Below are positions 9,093-20,611 of a stretch of DNA of 64,000 bases, piece after piece; position 1 is the first letter of the stretch; every line of letters starts with the position of its first letter. The translations under genes and the position numbers were made by a program. Source of the DNA: [Mycobacterium] fortunisiensis (GTDB taxonomy: Bacteria > Actinomycetota > Actinomycetes > Mycobacteriales > Mycobacteriaceae); assembly GCF_019050325.1 (NCBI RefSeq), contig NZ_VOMB01000024.1, positions 1 to 64,000 on the forward strand. Reading direction: 5' to 3'. Below the pieces are notes generated by a model. That model searched no databases, had not been told where the DNA came from, and saw only the letters and a list, made by a program, of their open reading frames with translations.

Positions 9093-10550
9093 TCAGCCGG
9101 CGGTGCGGGACTGCCCCACGGCAGCCGAGTACGCGACGGGCCGGGCCTGTGGATGGTCGGCCCGGTAGGTGTCGGCACCGGCTTTGGTGGCGAACGGCTT
9201 GTACCGCTGAGTCGGTTGTGCGGATGGATCTTCAAGCCAGACGGCGTGATCGGCGAAGATCCGCAGCCCGGTCATCGTGTCGGGCACATAGGCCGCCCGC
9301 AGCTCGGGTATCTCGGCCACCCGCCGCAGCAGGCAGGTCGGCGTCGCGGCGACCTCGGTGGTCTCGGCTCCCGACGGCCATATCTCGGACGCCTGCGCCG
9401 GATCGTTCACCGGCAGCTCACAGACCTCGTCGAAACCGGTGAGCGTCATCGGGTTGGCCACACTGGCGCTGCGCCAGTCATAGTCGCCGCCGAACAACTG
9501 GCGCAGATACCCGTCGTTGACAAACCCGGTCACATCGAAATCCTTTGTCACCGAACCACGCCCGACAAGGTAGCGCTTCACCGAGGCGAACGCGGTGCGG
9601 AACTGCTCCTTGAGGGTGATGTCGAAGCTGACCAGCCCGTTGGGGCCGTTGTAGAGGTAGATGACCTCGGGCTCGATACCGGTCAGCTCCCCCACCCGCT
9701 GCGCGGCCGCCAGCGGATCGGCGACGACGGCGTCGGTGGTGGCCTTCATCGCCCGCAGGAACGCCGCCATCACCGCGGGATGCCCGTGGGCGAACTGCTT
9801 GCGCACCACCACCCCGTGGAACGTCGGCACGTTGTTGTCGCCGCCGTCGTACAGCAGCCGGCCCTGGTTGCGGTAGACCACCAGCTGCGGCCAGGGCACG
9901 AACTGCGCCAGCCCGTCGACCTGTCCCCCGTCGATGGCCGACGCGCCCACCGACGGGTCCTGGTTGACGATGTGCACGGCGTTCTTGTCCATACCGTTGT
10001 TGCGCACCGCCGACGAGAACATCCCGTCGCCGGCCGATCCGAGGCTGGTGGACACCTTCTTGCCGGACAGATCGGCCAGGGTCTGCGCTGACGAATCCGA
10101 CGGGACCACCACCTGATTGAGCGACCCGCGCAGGTTGTAACCGGTGGTCGCGACCATCTCGGTAGCCGCGTCGTCGTACTTGCGGGTCTTGGATCCGTTG
10201 GTCAGCAGCGGATAGTCGCCCATCGAGCCGATGTCGACGTGGGTGGCGATCATCTGCGCGGTCAGCGGGGCTCCGGAGGCGAAGTCCTGCCACACCACCC
10301 GATACCTGGTGTTGGTGGCCGCGCCCAGTGCCTTGAGCTCGTTCTCGAAGTCGCCGCGATCGCGCAGCAGGGTGCCGGCGTTGACGGTGTTGATGGTCTT
10401 GGATTGGTAGCCGACGTTGACGACGACGGTCGGCTCGGTGAGCAGACCGCACCCGGTCAGCAGCTGCGCGCCGCCCACCGTGACTGCGGCCAGCAGAGCA
10501 GCCGACCGGGCCCGCCACCGGCCCCGAGGGAGATCTTGCACGTCGTCCAT
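9093..10550 (-). CDS. NrtA/SsuA-type substrate-binding lipoprotein with C-terminal NosL-like domain
   Basis: 485 aa from ATG 10550 (a GTG two codons earlier is possible). A lipobox LLTGC places the lipidated Cys at about residue 34. The next ~340 residues form a two-lobed binding protein ([25 protein letters not shown]), longer than the usual 320-350 aa total. The last ~105 residues, starting near [13 protein letters not shown], follow the NosL pattern: paired Cys ([11 protein letters not shown]), AVWLEDPS, and [15 protein letters not shown]. NosL is a copper-binding accessory lipoprotein of nitrous-oxide reductase. Fusion of a NosL-like domain to an ABC binding protein is unusual and may mean a metal or a metal-bound ligand is sensed. 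Confidence 0.85.
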   Translation of the reverse strand: MDDVQDLPRGRWRARSAALLAAVTVGGAQLLTGCGLLTEPTVVVNVGYQSKTINTVNAGTLLRDRGDFENELKALGAATNTRYRVVWQDFASGAPLTAQMIATHVDIGSMGDYPLLTNGSKTRKYDDAATEMVATTGYNLRGSLNQVVVPSDSSAQTLADLSGKKVSTSLGSAGDGMFSSAVRNNGMDKNAVHIVNQDPSVGASAIDGGQVDGLAQFVPWPQLVVYRNQGRLLYDGGDNNVPTFHGVVVRKQFAHGHPAVMAAFLRAMKATTDAVVADPLAAAQRVGELTGIEPEVIYLYNGPNGLVSFDITLKEQFRTAFASVKRYLVGRGSVTKDFDVTGFVNDGYLRQLFGGDYDWRSASVANPMTLTGFDEVCELPVNDPAQASEIWPSGAETTEVAATPTCLLRRVAEIPELRAAYVPDTMTGLRIFADHAVWLEDPSAQPTQRYKPFATKAGADTYRADHPQARPVAYSAAVGQSRTAG

Positions 10551-10576
10551 GCACACAAGCGTCGACGGTTTCTGTT

Positions 10577-10596
10577 ACCTCACTGTCATGTGAGGT
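10577..10596. promoter_or_regulatory. Inverted repeat in divergent promoter region
   Basis: ACCTCAC-N6-GTGAGGT, a perfect 7-bp inverted repeat, lies 27 bp upstream of the binding-lipoprotein start (10550) and 29 bp before the divergent DUF202 gene. Position and symmetry suggest a dimeric repressor site controlling the importer operon. The regulator is not identifiable here. Confidence 0.45.
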
Positions 10597-10624
10597 TGCG
10601 CGGCAGTTACGCCATCCGCACAGA

Positions 10625-11038
10625 ATGAACGCCGAGGTTACGCCACCGGTGCCATCCTGGCGACCCGCCGATGTTTCGGAAAAGCTTGCAGCCGTGGAGA
10701 TTCCGATCGAACCCGACTATCGGTTCACGCTGGCCAACGAACGCACGTTTCTGGCCTGGCAGCGCACCTCGCTGGGGCTGCTCGCCGCAGCGGTGGCGGT
10801 GGTGCAGTTCATGCCCGAACTGACAATTCCGGGTGTGCGCCACATACTGGGCGTGGCGGTCGGGGTCATGGCGATCCTGACGGCGATCGCGGGCCTGCGC
10901 CGGTGGGCCCAGGTGGACCGGGCGATGCGCCACGACCAGCCGCTGCCCCGCGCCGCCGTACCGACGTATTTAACCGCCGGCCTGGCGATGATGGGCCTGA
11001 TCACGGTGGGTGTGGCGATCGTGGCGACGGTGCGATGA
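10625..11038 (+). CDS. YidH/DUF202 family inner-membrane protein
   Basis: 137 aa. DUF202 hallmark near residues 37-52: [19 protein letters not shown], then three membrane segments. The family is short, membrane-embedded and of unknown function, often found as tandem pairs, as here. The stop overlaps the next gene's ATG (ATGA), so the two are coupled. Confidence 0.85.
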   Translation: MNAEVTPPVPSWRPADVSEKLAAVEIPIEPDYRFTLANERTFLAWQRTSLGLLAAAVAVVQFMPELTIPGVRHILGVAVGVMAILTAIAGLRRWAQVDRAMRHDQPLPRAAVPTYLTAGLAMMGLITVGVAIVATVR

Positions 11039-11367
11039 CGCGCCAGGCGCTGGCGCAGGACCGCGGTCTGCAGGCCGAGCGGACCGCCCTGGCCTGGACG
11101 CGCACCGCACTGGCGATCGCCGCGTCGGGCGTGCTGGTGTTGATGCGCGACGGCCATCTCCTCGACAACCAGCTGCGGTCAGCCGTCGTCGTGGCGGCCG
11201 CCGCGCTGGCAGCTGCGGTCTACATGCTCGGGGCGCAGCGTCGCCGGCAGCTGCTGGCGCGCCCGGGGGACTGCGCCGCCGCCGGCCGCCGCTACGTGCC
11301 CGCCGTCGGATCCGCCGTCATCATCGAGGGCGCGCTGATCGTGACCTACCTGGCGCTGCCGGCCTGA
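11035..11367 (+). CDS. DUF202 family membrane protein (second of a pair)
   Basis: 110 aa, ATG at 11035 overlapping the stop of the preceding DUF202 gene. Signature [18 protein letters not shown], followed by two more hydrophobic stretches ([35 protein letters not shown]). It probably forms a complex with its partner; no enzymatic role is known. Its last 22 bp overlap the 3' end of the convergent gene at 11346. Confidence 0.85.
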   Translation: MTRQALAQDRGLQAERTALAWTRTALAIAASGVLVLMRDGHLLDNQLRSAVVVAAAALAAAVYMLGAQRRRQLLARPGDCAAAGRRYVPAVGSAVIIEGALIVTYLALPA

Positions 11368-12242
11368 CGCCGCGCGGCCAACAGTTTCTGCCGCACCCGC
11401 GGTACCAGCTCCGATCGACCGGACACCATCGCCTTGGTTGCCCACACCACCGACCAGCCGAACCATTCGAGTTCGGCCGTCTGCTTGTGCACCCGCTCGC
11501 GATAGCCCGGCGTATCCTCCTCCTCGTCACACTCGATGGCGAGCTGCCATCGCGGCCAGCCCATCGGCACGCGGTTACACATCATCCCGCACACGTCGTA
11601 GAACCGGATCCCAGTTTCGAGCCCCGGTATGCCGATGTAGCGCAGCGCCAGTCGAGTTCGCGTCTCGAGCGGGGTTTGGGAAGCGCCGTCGGCCACCGCA
11701 AGTGCACTCCGCAACCGGTCGACGCCACGAACCCCGCTGTTCGCGCGCCTCAAGGCCCACACGTCCTCCGGGTCGAGCAAGGTCTTGTTCATCAACGCGT
11801 CGATGATCGGTACCGCCTCCTCGTGCGGCAGCAATCGGCCCAGATCGAATGCCGTCCGCGCAGCGGTGGTGATCCTCATGCCCTCCCTTTGCATGACATC
11901 CTCTGGAGCAAGGGCGTACGAGTGCACCCGCAGCCCTTTCGGTGCATGACGATTGGCGCGGACGATCTCCGCCGGTGCATCGGCGTTCAGCCATTTGGTG
12001 CCATGGACGGCAGCCGCCGACACTCCGCTGAGCACGGCATCCGGGCCGGCGAACAGCCAGGCGGCCCGGGCACGCAACAAGGGCGTCAGGGCAACCTCGT
12101 TGTCGAGATACACGTTGCGGTAGACAGCGCGGTACTTCGTCTCCAGCTCGTGCGTGGTGAGCAGGCCGGCCCGCACCGCCTCCCGGCCGAGAAATGGGCT
12201 GGGTTGTCGGCCCGAGAACGCCCCTGGGAATTGTCCGGTCAT
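11346..12242 (-). CDS. AbiEi-antitoxin-like / DUF559-type protein
   Basis: 298 aa from ATG 12242. The N-terminal ~70 residues look like the winged-helix region of type IV AbiEi-like antitoxins (GREAVRAGLLTTHELETKYRAVYRNVYL). The centre contains SGVSAAAVHGTKWL and RITTAARTAFDLGRLLPHEEAV, common to a large actinobacterial family. The C-terminus (LAIECDEEEDTPGYRERVHKQ... WSVVWAT) resembles a DUF559/Vsr-type nuclease fold. No cognate AbiEii nucleotidyltransferase lies beside it, so it is an orphan. A DNA-binding or DNA-processing role is inferred only. Confidence 0.75.
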   Translation of the reverse strand: MTGQFPGAFSGRQPSPFLGREAVRAGLLTTHELETKYRAVYRNVYLDNEVALTPLLRARAAWLFAGPDAVLSGVSAAAVHGTKWLNADAPAEIVRANRHAPKGLRVHSYALAPEDVMQREGMRITTAARTAFDLGRLLPHEEAVPIIDALMNKTLLDPEDVWALRRANSGVRGVDRLRSALAVADGASQTPLETRTRLALRYIGIPGLETGIRFYDVCGMMCNRVPMGWPRWQLAIECDEEEDTPGYRERVHKQTAELEWFGWSVVWATKAMVSGRSELVPRVRQKLLAARRQAGSAR

Positions 12243-12308
12243 GGTGCCAGCATCGGCGGGGCCCCCGACAATGTGCCGGCTCAACCCGGAGTTATCCACA
12301 GGGGCGAG

Positions 12309-12404
12309 CACTGTGACGAGTGTGCAGGATATTCGGGCGAACTGCCGATTCTGGCCGGAAAAGCCGCACGCTCGTCACAGTGTTTCGGACAGGACATAGG
12401 GACC
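12309..12404. repeat. Palindromic intergenic repeat, copy B
   Basis: 74-bp palindrome with arms CACTGTGACGAGTGTGCAG and CGCACGCTCGTCACAGTG, plus the family tail ending AGGACATAGGGACC. It ends 7 bp beyond the stop of the GyrB-like gene, so the hairpin would form at the 3' end of that transcript. Confidence 0.8.
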
Positions 12405-12410
12405 TGCCGG

Positions 12411-15709
<3,299 letters not shown>

Positions 15710-15769
15710 GGTTGAACTACCTCTCTGTCGGTGGGGTGAAAACTGTTGAGGGTGAAGGGAAAGCGCCGG

Positions 15770-16600
15770 CTACTTTGGCGGCTGAGGCGGCTGATTCGCC
15801 TGAGGTGATCGATCGGGTCCGCGCGCGGCGGTGGTGACCAGTGAGCAGCGGTCCCCGCGGTAGCGCACGGTCTCGAAGTCGAACGGGGTGCCGTCTTCGA
15901 GATAGGTCAACCGGTGCAGCAGCAACAGTGGCGCCCCGGTTCGAATTTGCAGCAGCTCAGCAGTTTTGGCGTCGGCCGATACCGACTCCACGGTCATCTC
16001 CGCCCAGCCCAGCCGCATCCCGAGTTCCCGCTCGATGAGGGCGAAGACGTCCTGGCTGTCCAGGTTCGCGTCGACGGGGATCGCCCCGATTCGCAGTGAC
16101 GTGGTGTCCAGTGACAGCGGTACCCCACTGACCGAGCGCAATCGTTCGATGAACAGGATCGGCGCGTTCTCCGGCAGTTGGAGTTTGGCCGCGACGAATG
16201 GCGAGGCCACCGATTCGCGCACCGACAGCACCGAGTTCTCCACGGGCAGTTGATGTCCGGCCAGCGATTCGGCCAGCCCTTCCAGCCGGTCGATGCGCTG
16301 GCTGAGCTTGGCACCGGTGACGAACGTGCCCGCGCCCTGAACCCGGGTGATCAGGCCCTCGCCCCGGAGCAGCTCGAGCGCTTCGCGGATCGCATTGCGG
16401 CTGACCCCGAACTCGGCGGCGAGTTCGTTCTCCGACGGCAGCATCGGTCGCGCCGCGGCCAGCCCGCCGTAGACGCCGTCGAGGATCTGGCCGCGCAGCA
16501 CATCGCGGGCCCAGCGCGCCGCGTCGGCCCGCGTTCCGGCGTACTCCCGCGGCGCAGGACGTGGGAAGTCCTTCGGCGGGATGTGCGGGCGGCGGGTCAT
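15770..16600 (-). CDS. GntR/HutC-type transcriptional regulator (UTRA ligand domain)
   Basis: 276 aa. Winged-helix DNA-binding domain at about residues 50-95 (LPSENELAAEFGVSRNAIRE, then GLITRVQGAGTFV), followed by a UTRA effector domain containing FIERLRSVSGVPLSLDTT and LLLLHRLTYLEDGTPFDFE. An unusually long 45-residue N-terminal extension precedes the HTH. It lies between the FGE and sulfatase genes and is the likely local regulator; an inverted repeat and paired TGTTAC repeats sit 28-62 bp upstream. Confidence 0.9.
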   Translation of the reverse strand: MTRRPHIPPKDFPRPAPREYAGTRADAARWARDVLRGQILDGVYGGLAAARPMLPSENELAAEFGVSRNAIREALELLRGEGLITRVQGAGTFVTGAKLSQRIDRLEGLAESLAGHQLPVENSVLSVRESVASPFVAAKLQLPENAPILFIERLRSVSGVPLSLDTTSLRIGAIPVDANLDSQDVFALIERELGMRLGWAEMTVESVSADAKTAELLQIRTGAPLLLLHRLTYLEDGTPFDFETVRYRGDRCSLVTTAARGPDRSPQANQPPQPPK

Positions 16601-16627
16601 GACCTCACTGTGCCATCGATGTCAGGT

Positions 16628-16662
16628 GGTGGCGATACGGAGCGTGTTACGCCACCTGTTAC
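16628..16662. promoter_or_regulatory. Candidate operator upstream of the GntR gene
   Basis: GGTGGCG (16628-16634) and CGCCACC (16650-16656) form a perfect 7-bp inverted repeat with a 15-bp spacer. Overlapping it, TGTTAC occurs twice 12 bp apart (16645-16650 and 16657-16662). Its place 28-62 bp upstream of gntR suits autoregulation. Confidence 0.4.
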
Positions 16663-16723
16663 ATCGCAAAGCCCTAGGCCAGCGGCTATCGGGCGGCGTT
16701 TTAGCGGCGCTTCCGCCACTCGT

Positions 16724-17599
16724 TCAGTCGGTGACGCAGCGGAAACCGATGTGCGTGGTGGCGCTGTCCTGGGATTGCGAGGACCGCGCGGCCGGCCGGT
16801 AGCGGTGGCAGTATTCAGGCGCACACAGGTGTGACCCGCCCTTGAGCGTCTGCATCACGGTCGGATCCCCGTTGGGCGCCGGGCAGCATCCCGACACCTG
16901 CGGGGTGGCCTGGTGCCGCGGCGTGTAGCGGGTGGTGGTCCATTCCCACACGTTGCCGATCATGTCGAGCAGGCCGAAGCCATTGGGCGAGAACGTGCCC
17001 ACCGGTGACGTGCCGGCCCAGCCGAGGGCACCGTCGTTGCGATACGGGAACTTGCCCTGCCAGGTGTTGGCCATCAACTGCCCCTGCGGCCGTACGTCGT
17101 CGCCCCAGGCGTAGGTGGTAGTGCTCCCGGCCCGAGCCGCATATTCCCACTGCGCTTCGGTGGGAAGCCGGCGGCCGGCCCAGGCCGCATAGGCGGCCGC
17201 GTCGGGGTAGGCGACCTGCACCACGGGATGCTCGAGCCGGTCCTCGATCGAGGATCCCGGGCCCTGCGGATGTTTCCAGCAGGCTCCGGGCGCCCACGTC
17301 CACCATTGCCGCCAGTCCCGCAGGTTCACCGGGCCGTCGGTGGGACAGAACACGAGAGCCCCGGGGACGAGCTCGTCGGCCGGGACGCCCGGGAACGCCG
17401 CCGGGTCCAGCTCGCGTTCGGCGACGGTGACATAGCCGGTGGCAGAGACGAATTCGCCGAACTGTGCATTGGTGACCGGATGCCGCTCGATCGCGAACGG
17501 GCCCACGGTGACCTCGTGCACCGGGGCTTCCTCCGGATAGAAGTCTTGCGATCCCATGCGGTAGGTGCCGCCGGGGAGAGCGATCAGTTCGGTCAACAT
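16724..17599 (-). CDS. Formylglycine-generating enzyme (SUMF1/FGE family)
   Basis: 291 aa, ATG at 17599. FGE fold motifs: GGTYRMGS near the start, RHPVTNAQFGEF, RRLPTEAQWEYAARAG, GNVWEWT, and the catalytic region GGSHLC259APEYC264HRYRPAAR. The Cys pair five residues apart is the copper-binding active site that separates true aerobic FGEs from other C-type-lectin-like relatives. It oxidises the sulfatase CxPxR cysteine to formylglycine in the cytosol. The neighbouring sulfatase is the obvious client. Confidence 0.95.
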   Translation of the reverse strand: MLTELIALPGGTYRMGSQDFYPEEAPVHEVTVGPFAIERHPVTNAQFGEFVSATGYVTVAERELDPAAFPGVPADELVPGALVFCPTDGPVNLRDWRQWWTWAPGACWKHPQGPGSSIEDRLEHPVVQVAYPDAAAYAAWAGRRLPTEAQWEYAARAGSTTTYAWGDDVRPQGQLMANTWQGKFPYRNDGALGWAGTSPVGTFSPNGFGLLDMIGNVWEWTTTRYTPRHQATPQVSGCCPAPNGDPTVMQTLKGGSHLCAPEYCHRYRPAARSSQSQDSATTHIGFRCVTD

Positions 17600-17669
17600 G
17601 CCGACAGAGTAGGCAGGTCGCGGGCCGACCGCAGGGGACGGGATCTGTGGGACATCAGGTGGTAGCTGG

Positions 17670-17763
17670 CGCTGTGACGAACGTGCAGGGTTTCCGGGTG
17701 ATCTCGCCGTTCTGGCTGGAAAGCCTGCACGCTCGTCACAGCGTCGGCAACAGGACATCGACC
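17670..17763. repeat. Palindromic intergenic repeat, copy C
   Basis: 74-bp palindrome, arms CGCTGTGACGAACGTGCAGG and CCTGCACGCTCGTCACAGCG. The terminal base pair is C:G as in the other copies but the next is G:C rather than A:T, a compensated change. The tail AACAGGACATCGACC is conserved. It lies 20 bp beyond the vapC stop, upstream of the FGE gene. Confidence 0.8.
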
Positions 17764-17783
17764 ACCGCGCGAGGATGAGTCGG

Positions 17784-18182
17784 TCAGCGGAGTTCCACTG
17801 CACTGATGTCGGTGTGCGAGAAGTCATCACCGACAAACAAGAGCGGTTCGCCGGCCACATCGGCCAGGGCGTACGAGTAGCAGTCGCCGAGATTCAGTCC
17901 GGCTGAATGTCCACTGCCCCTTCCGAACTCACGGTAGGCGCGCGCCGCACTGGCAGCTTGTTCGGCATCGAAGGACACCGTCTTGATTCCCAGTTGATCG
18001 ATAAGACGCTCGACACGCCGGAAGTCTTCAGGTGCGAGCCGCCGGACGAGTACGGCCGCGACCTCGACGAGGGTCGCGGCGGAAATCTTCGGATCGGGCG
18101 CGTCCATCAGGGCAGCGACCAGTCGGTCGCGTTCTGGCTCATTGAGCGCGATCGCAATGACCGCCGACGTATCGACGATCAC
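17784..18182 (-). CDS. vapC: VapC toxin, PIN-domain ribonuclease
   Basis: 132 aa. PIN-domain acidic residues are in place: D4 (MIVDTSAV), E40 (TLVEVAAVL), D100 (NLGDCYSYALA) and D119/D120 (FVGDDF). The family are Mg-dependent RNases that cleave tRNA or rRNA. Its ATG overlaps the vapB stop, so antitoxin and toxin are coupled. The target cannot be predicted. Confidence 0.93.
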   Translation of the reverse strand: MIVDTSAVIAIALNEPERDRLVAALMDAPDPKISAATLVEVAAVLVRRLAPEDFRRVERLIDQLGIKTVSFDAEQAASAARAYREFGRGSGHSAGLNLGDCYSYALADVAGEPLLFVGDDFSHTDISAVELR

Positions 18183-18442
18183 ACGGGTAACCCGTGATCG
18201 TCGTACAACTCGTTCTGCTCCGCACGGATCTGCCGCTTCTGCCGGGCAGTCATCGACTGATCCAAGTCGGCAAGCAACCGGTTCACCCGGGCGCGCCGGG
18301 CATCGCGACTGCGACCGCGCTCGAGCTCGGCAAGCTTGTCGCGCACCGCTTCCTCGACAGCACTGGTCTGGCTGAGCCCAGTACGGCGCGCAAGGTCACG
18401 CACCAGCGCAACCGTCCGCTCGTTCTTGATATTGAGACTCAT
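18179..18442 (-). CDS. vapB: VapB antitoxin
   Basis: 87 aa. N-terminal ribbon-helix-helix type DNA-binding region (MSLNIKNERTVALVRDLARR, then TGLSQTSAVEEAVRDKL), then a basic helical linker and an acidic C-terminal tail (EQNELYDDHGLPV) that would wrap the toxin. It neutralises VapC and, with it, should repress the operon through the inverted repeat immediately upstream. Confidence 0.92.
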   Translation of the reverse strand: MSLNIKNERTVALVRDLARRTGLSQTSAVEEAVRDKLAELERGRSRDARRARVNRLLADLDQSMTARQKRQIRAEQNELYDDHGLPV

Positions 18443-18447
18443 GGTAG

Positions 18448-18472
18448 AAGTCTACCTACTAAGGGTAGACTT
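18448..18472. promoter_or_regulatory. vapBC operator
   Basis: AAGTCTACC-N7-GGTAGACTT, a perfect 9-bp inverted repeat beginning 6 bp upstream of the vapB start codon. It overlaps the expected ribosome-binding and promoter region, as in autoregulated vapBC loci. It also abuts the stop of the upstream SDR gene (18474). Confidence 0.75.
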
Positions 18473-18473
18473 A

Positions 18474-19928
18474 TCACCAACTGGCCGGCGAGTAATCCTT
18501 CACGAAACACCCATACAGATCCTCGCCCAGCTCCCCGCGCACGATCGGGTCATACACGCGCGCAGCACCATCCACCAGATCCAGCGGCGCGTGGAAACCT
18601 TCCTCGGCCAGCCGTAGCTTCGTCGGGTGCGGACGCTCGTCGGTGATCCAGCCGGTATCGACGGCGGTCATCAAGATGCCGTCCTGCTCCAGCATCTCCC
18701 CAGAACTGGTGCGGGTCAGCATGTTCAGCGCGGCCTTGGCCATGTTGGTGTGCGGGTGCCCGGGTCCCTTGTAGCCGCGGCTGAACTGGCCTTCCATCGC
18801 CGACACGTTCACCACGTACTTGCGTCGGGCGGGTGAGGCGGCCAGCGCCGGGCGCAGCCGGCTCACCAGGATGAACGGCGCGGTCTGGTTGCACAGCTGC
18901 ACTTCGAGCAGCTCCATCGCGTCGACCTCGTGCACGCGTTGGGTCCAACTGTTGACCGACGCGGTATCGGGCAGCAGCCCACCGGCGTCGATGGCAGTCC
19001 CGGCGGCGATCCGCTCCGGCGAGGCGCTGCGGGCGGTCAGGGCCAGTTCGGTGACCGGAGGGCAGGAGCGAAGCGACCCGGGAATTGATGGAGCATGTGG
19101 CGCCGGGTGCTCGCCGAGACTCCCGGCCAGGGCACGCGGATGCGCGTCACTGACATGGTCGAAGGTGACCACGTCCACCAAGGCCGGCGGCGGGGTTTGC
19201 TCGGCCTCGACCAGCGCGGCATACGAACCCGGCGGGCGGCGCACCGTCTGCGCGGCGTTGTTGATCAGGATGTCCAGCGGCCCCTGCGCGGCCACCTCGT
19301 CGGCCAGCGCGACCACCTGGGCCGGGTCACGCAGGTCGATCCCCACCACCCGCAGCCGGTGCAACCAGTCGGCACTGTCCTCCATCGCGGCGAAGCGGCG
19401 CACCGCGTCGTGGGGAAAGCGGGTGGTGATCGTGGTGTGCGCGCCGTCGCGCAACAACCGCAGCGCGATGTACATGCCGATCTTGGCCCGCCCGCCGGTG
19501 AGCAGAGCCCTACGCCCGGTGAGGTCGGTGCGAGCATCGCGCTTGGCCCGGTTGACCGCGGCGCAATCCGGACACAGCTGGTGGTAGAAGGCGTCGACCA
19601 CGGTGTGATGGTTCTTGCAGATGTAGCAGGCCCGCGAGCGCAGCAGCGTGCCCGCACTGGCCCCGACCGCGGTAGACACCAGCGGCAGACCCTGGGTCTC
19701 GTCGTCGATCCGTCCCGGCGCCCCTGTGGCGGTGGCGGCGATGACGGCGCGGTCAGCGGCCGCCACCCGATCGCGTGCGGCGGCCCGGCGAACCTTCTTC
19801 AGCGCCTTGAACATCTTGGCGGTGGCCTGGCGCACAGCAACGGCATCGGGATGGTCGGGAGGCAGCTTGTGCACCTCGGACAGCACCCGCAGGCACGTGC
19901 TGAGCTGGTCGGGGTCGATCGCGTTCAC
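18474..19928 (-). CDS. SDR-fold oxidoreductase-like protein with zinc ribbon and altered active site
   Basis: 484 aa from GTG 19928. An N-terminal helical region of ~95 residues is followed by a CxxC-(14)-CxxC knuckle (C101, C104, C119, C122), then a Rossmann fold (LLTGGRAKIG at 143-151, INNAAQ at 222-227, SAMEG at 376). The usual YxxxK dyad reads TNMAK (T394...K398), so the catalytic Tyr is missing unless Y386 substitutes. Canonical SDRs are 250-300 aa. Function unknown; it may be a redox or scaffold protein rather than a standard dehydrogenase. Confidence 0.8.
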   Translation of the reverse strand: MNAIDPDQLSTCLRVLSEVHKLPPDHPDAVAVRQATAKMFKALKKVRRAAARDRVAAADRAVIAATATGAPGRIDDETQGLPLVSTAVGASAGTLLRSRACYICKNHHTVVDAFYHQLCPDCAAVNRAKRDARTDLTGRRALLTGGRAKIGMYIALRLLRDGAHTTITTRFPHDAVRRFAAMEDSADWLHRLRVVGIDLRDPAQVVALADEVAAQGPLDILINNAAQTVRRPPGSYAALVEAEQTPPPALVDVVTFDHVSDAHPRALAGSLGEHPAPHAPSIPGSLRSCPPVTELALTARSASPERIAAGTAIDAGGLLPDTASVNSWTQRVHEVDAMELLEVQLCNQTAPFILVSRLRPALAASPARRKYVVNVSAMEGQFSRGYKGPGHPHTNMAKAALNMLTRTSSGEMLEQDGILMTAVDTGWITDERPHPTKLRLAEEGFHAPLDLVDGAARVYDPIVRGELGEDLYGCFVKDYSPASW

Positions 19929-20015
19929 GATGGAAGGGTACGGCCGGTGGGCACAAATCCCCGTATCGAGCGAACTGACCTGGCACGCACGCCGGGCTGT
20001 GGGTAGCGGCTGCGG

Positions 20016-20111
20016 CGCTGTGGCGAGCGTGCAGGGTTTCCGGGTGATATCGCAATTCTGGCCTGGAAAAGCTGCACGTTCGTCACAGTGTCCCGAAGAA
20101 GACTTGCGACC
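20016..20111. repeat. Palindromic intergenic repeat, copy D
   Basis: 75-bp palindrome, arms CGCTGTGGCGAGCGTGCAGG and CTGCACGTTCGTCACAGTG, with the family tail CGAAGAAGACTTGCGACC. It is the most divergent copy. It lies between arr (3' side) and the SDR start, in the same orientation relative to genes as copies A-C. Confidence 0.78.
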
Positions 20112-20128
20112 TGAGCCGCCGGCCAAAC

Positions 20129-20182
20129 GCGGAGGCCGGTGACAGAGCGGAGGCCGGTGACAGAGCGGAGGCCGGTGACAGA
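20129..20182. repeat. Three perfect tandem 18-bp repeats
   Basis: GCGGAGGCCGGTGACAGA is repeated exactly three times (20129-20146, 20147-20164, 20165-20182) and directly abuts the arr stop codon at 20183. The unit length is a multiple of three, so read-through would add a repeated SVTGLR hexapeptide. Confidence 0.9.
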
Positions 20183-20611
20183 TCAGTCGTAGATGACGTC
20201 CAGCCCTCGCCGCCGAAGGTCAGCCAGACCATCGCGCATGCCTTGCAGCTGCTCGGGTGAATGCCCCACCCAGTCGGTGATCTCCCCGACGATTTTCACC
20301 GGCTCACGGGTTCGGTAGGAGTGGGTCGGGTTGCCGGGCAGCTTCTTGTCGGTGACATTCGGGTCGTCTTCCAGCGCACCTTCGGGTTCGACGATGTAGA
20401 TGCGGCCCCGCCCCTCGCCGGCGGCCATCTCGGCTCCCCACACCGCGGCATCCAAGGTGCGGGTGACGTACACGTGGTTCATGATCCGTCCGGCTTGGTA
20501 ATTCGACTCCCGCCCCGGCACCAAGTGATCCCCTATCGCCAGGTCGGCCTTGGTGCCGTGCAGCAGCGCACCGGAGGAGTGCACCTCAAACGGTTTCGGC
20601 GTACCAGTCAC
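20183..20611 (-). CDS. arr: Rifampin ADP-ribosyltransferase
   Basis: 142 aa from GTG 20611 (ATG 20623 is an alternative). Conserved Arr blocks: LLHGTKADLAIGDHLVPGRE, SNYQAGRIMNHVYVT, GRIYIVEPEGALEDDPN, and NPTHSYRTREPVKIVGEI. Arr transfers ADP-ribose from NAD to the C23 hydroxyl of rifamycins, inactivating them; the fast-growing mycobacterial enzyme is chromosomal and of about this length. The start overlaps the stop of a broken XRE reading frame (GTGA), hinting at an ancestral regulator-arr operon. Confidence 0.93.
   Translation of the reverse strand: MTGTPKPFEVHSSGALLHGTKADLAIGDHLVPGRESNYQAGRIMNHVYVTRTLDAAVWGAEMAAGEGRGRIYIVEPEGALEDDPNVTDKKLPGNPTHSYRTREPVKIVGEITDWVGHSPEQLQGMRDGLADLRRRGLDVIYD

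Noticed and set aside
12292-12300. Perfect DnaA-box sequence TTATCCACA near a GyrB-type gene
   Set aside because: Only one box, no cluster, no dnaA, dnaN or recF; not a replication origin.
17784-18472. vapBC with perfect operator as a defence system
   Set aside because: An ordinary toxin-antitoxin pair with the expected operator; nothing beyond the family norm.
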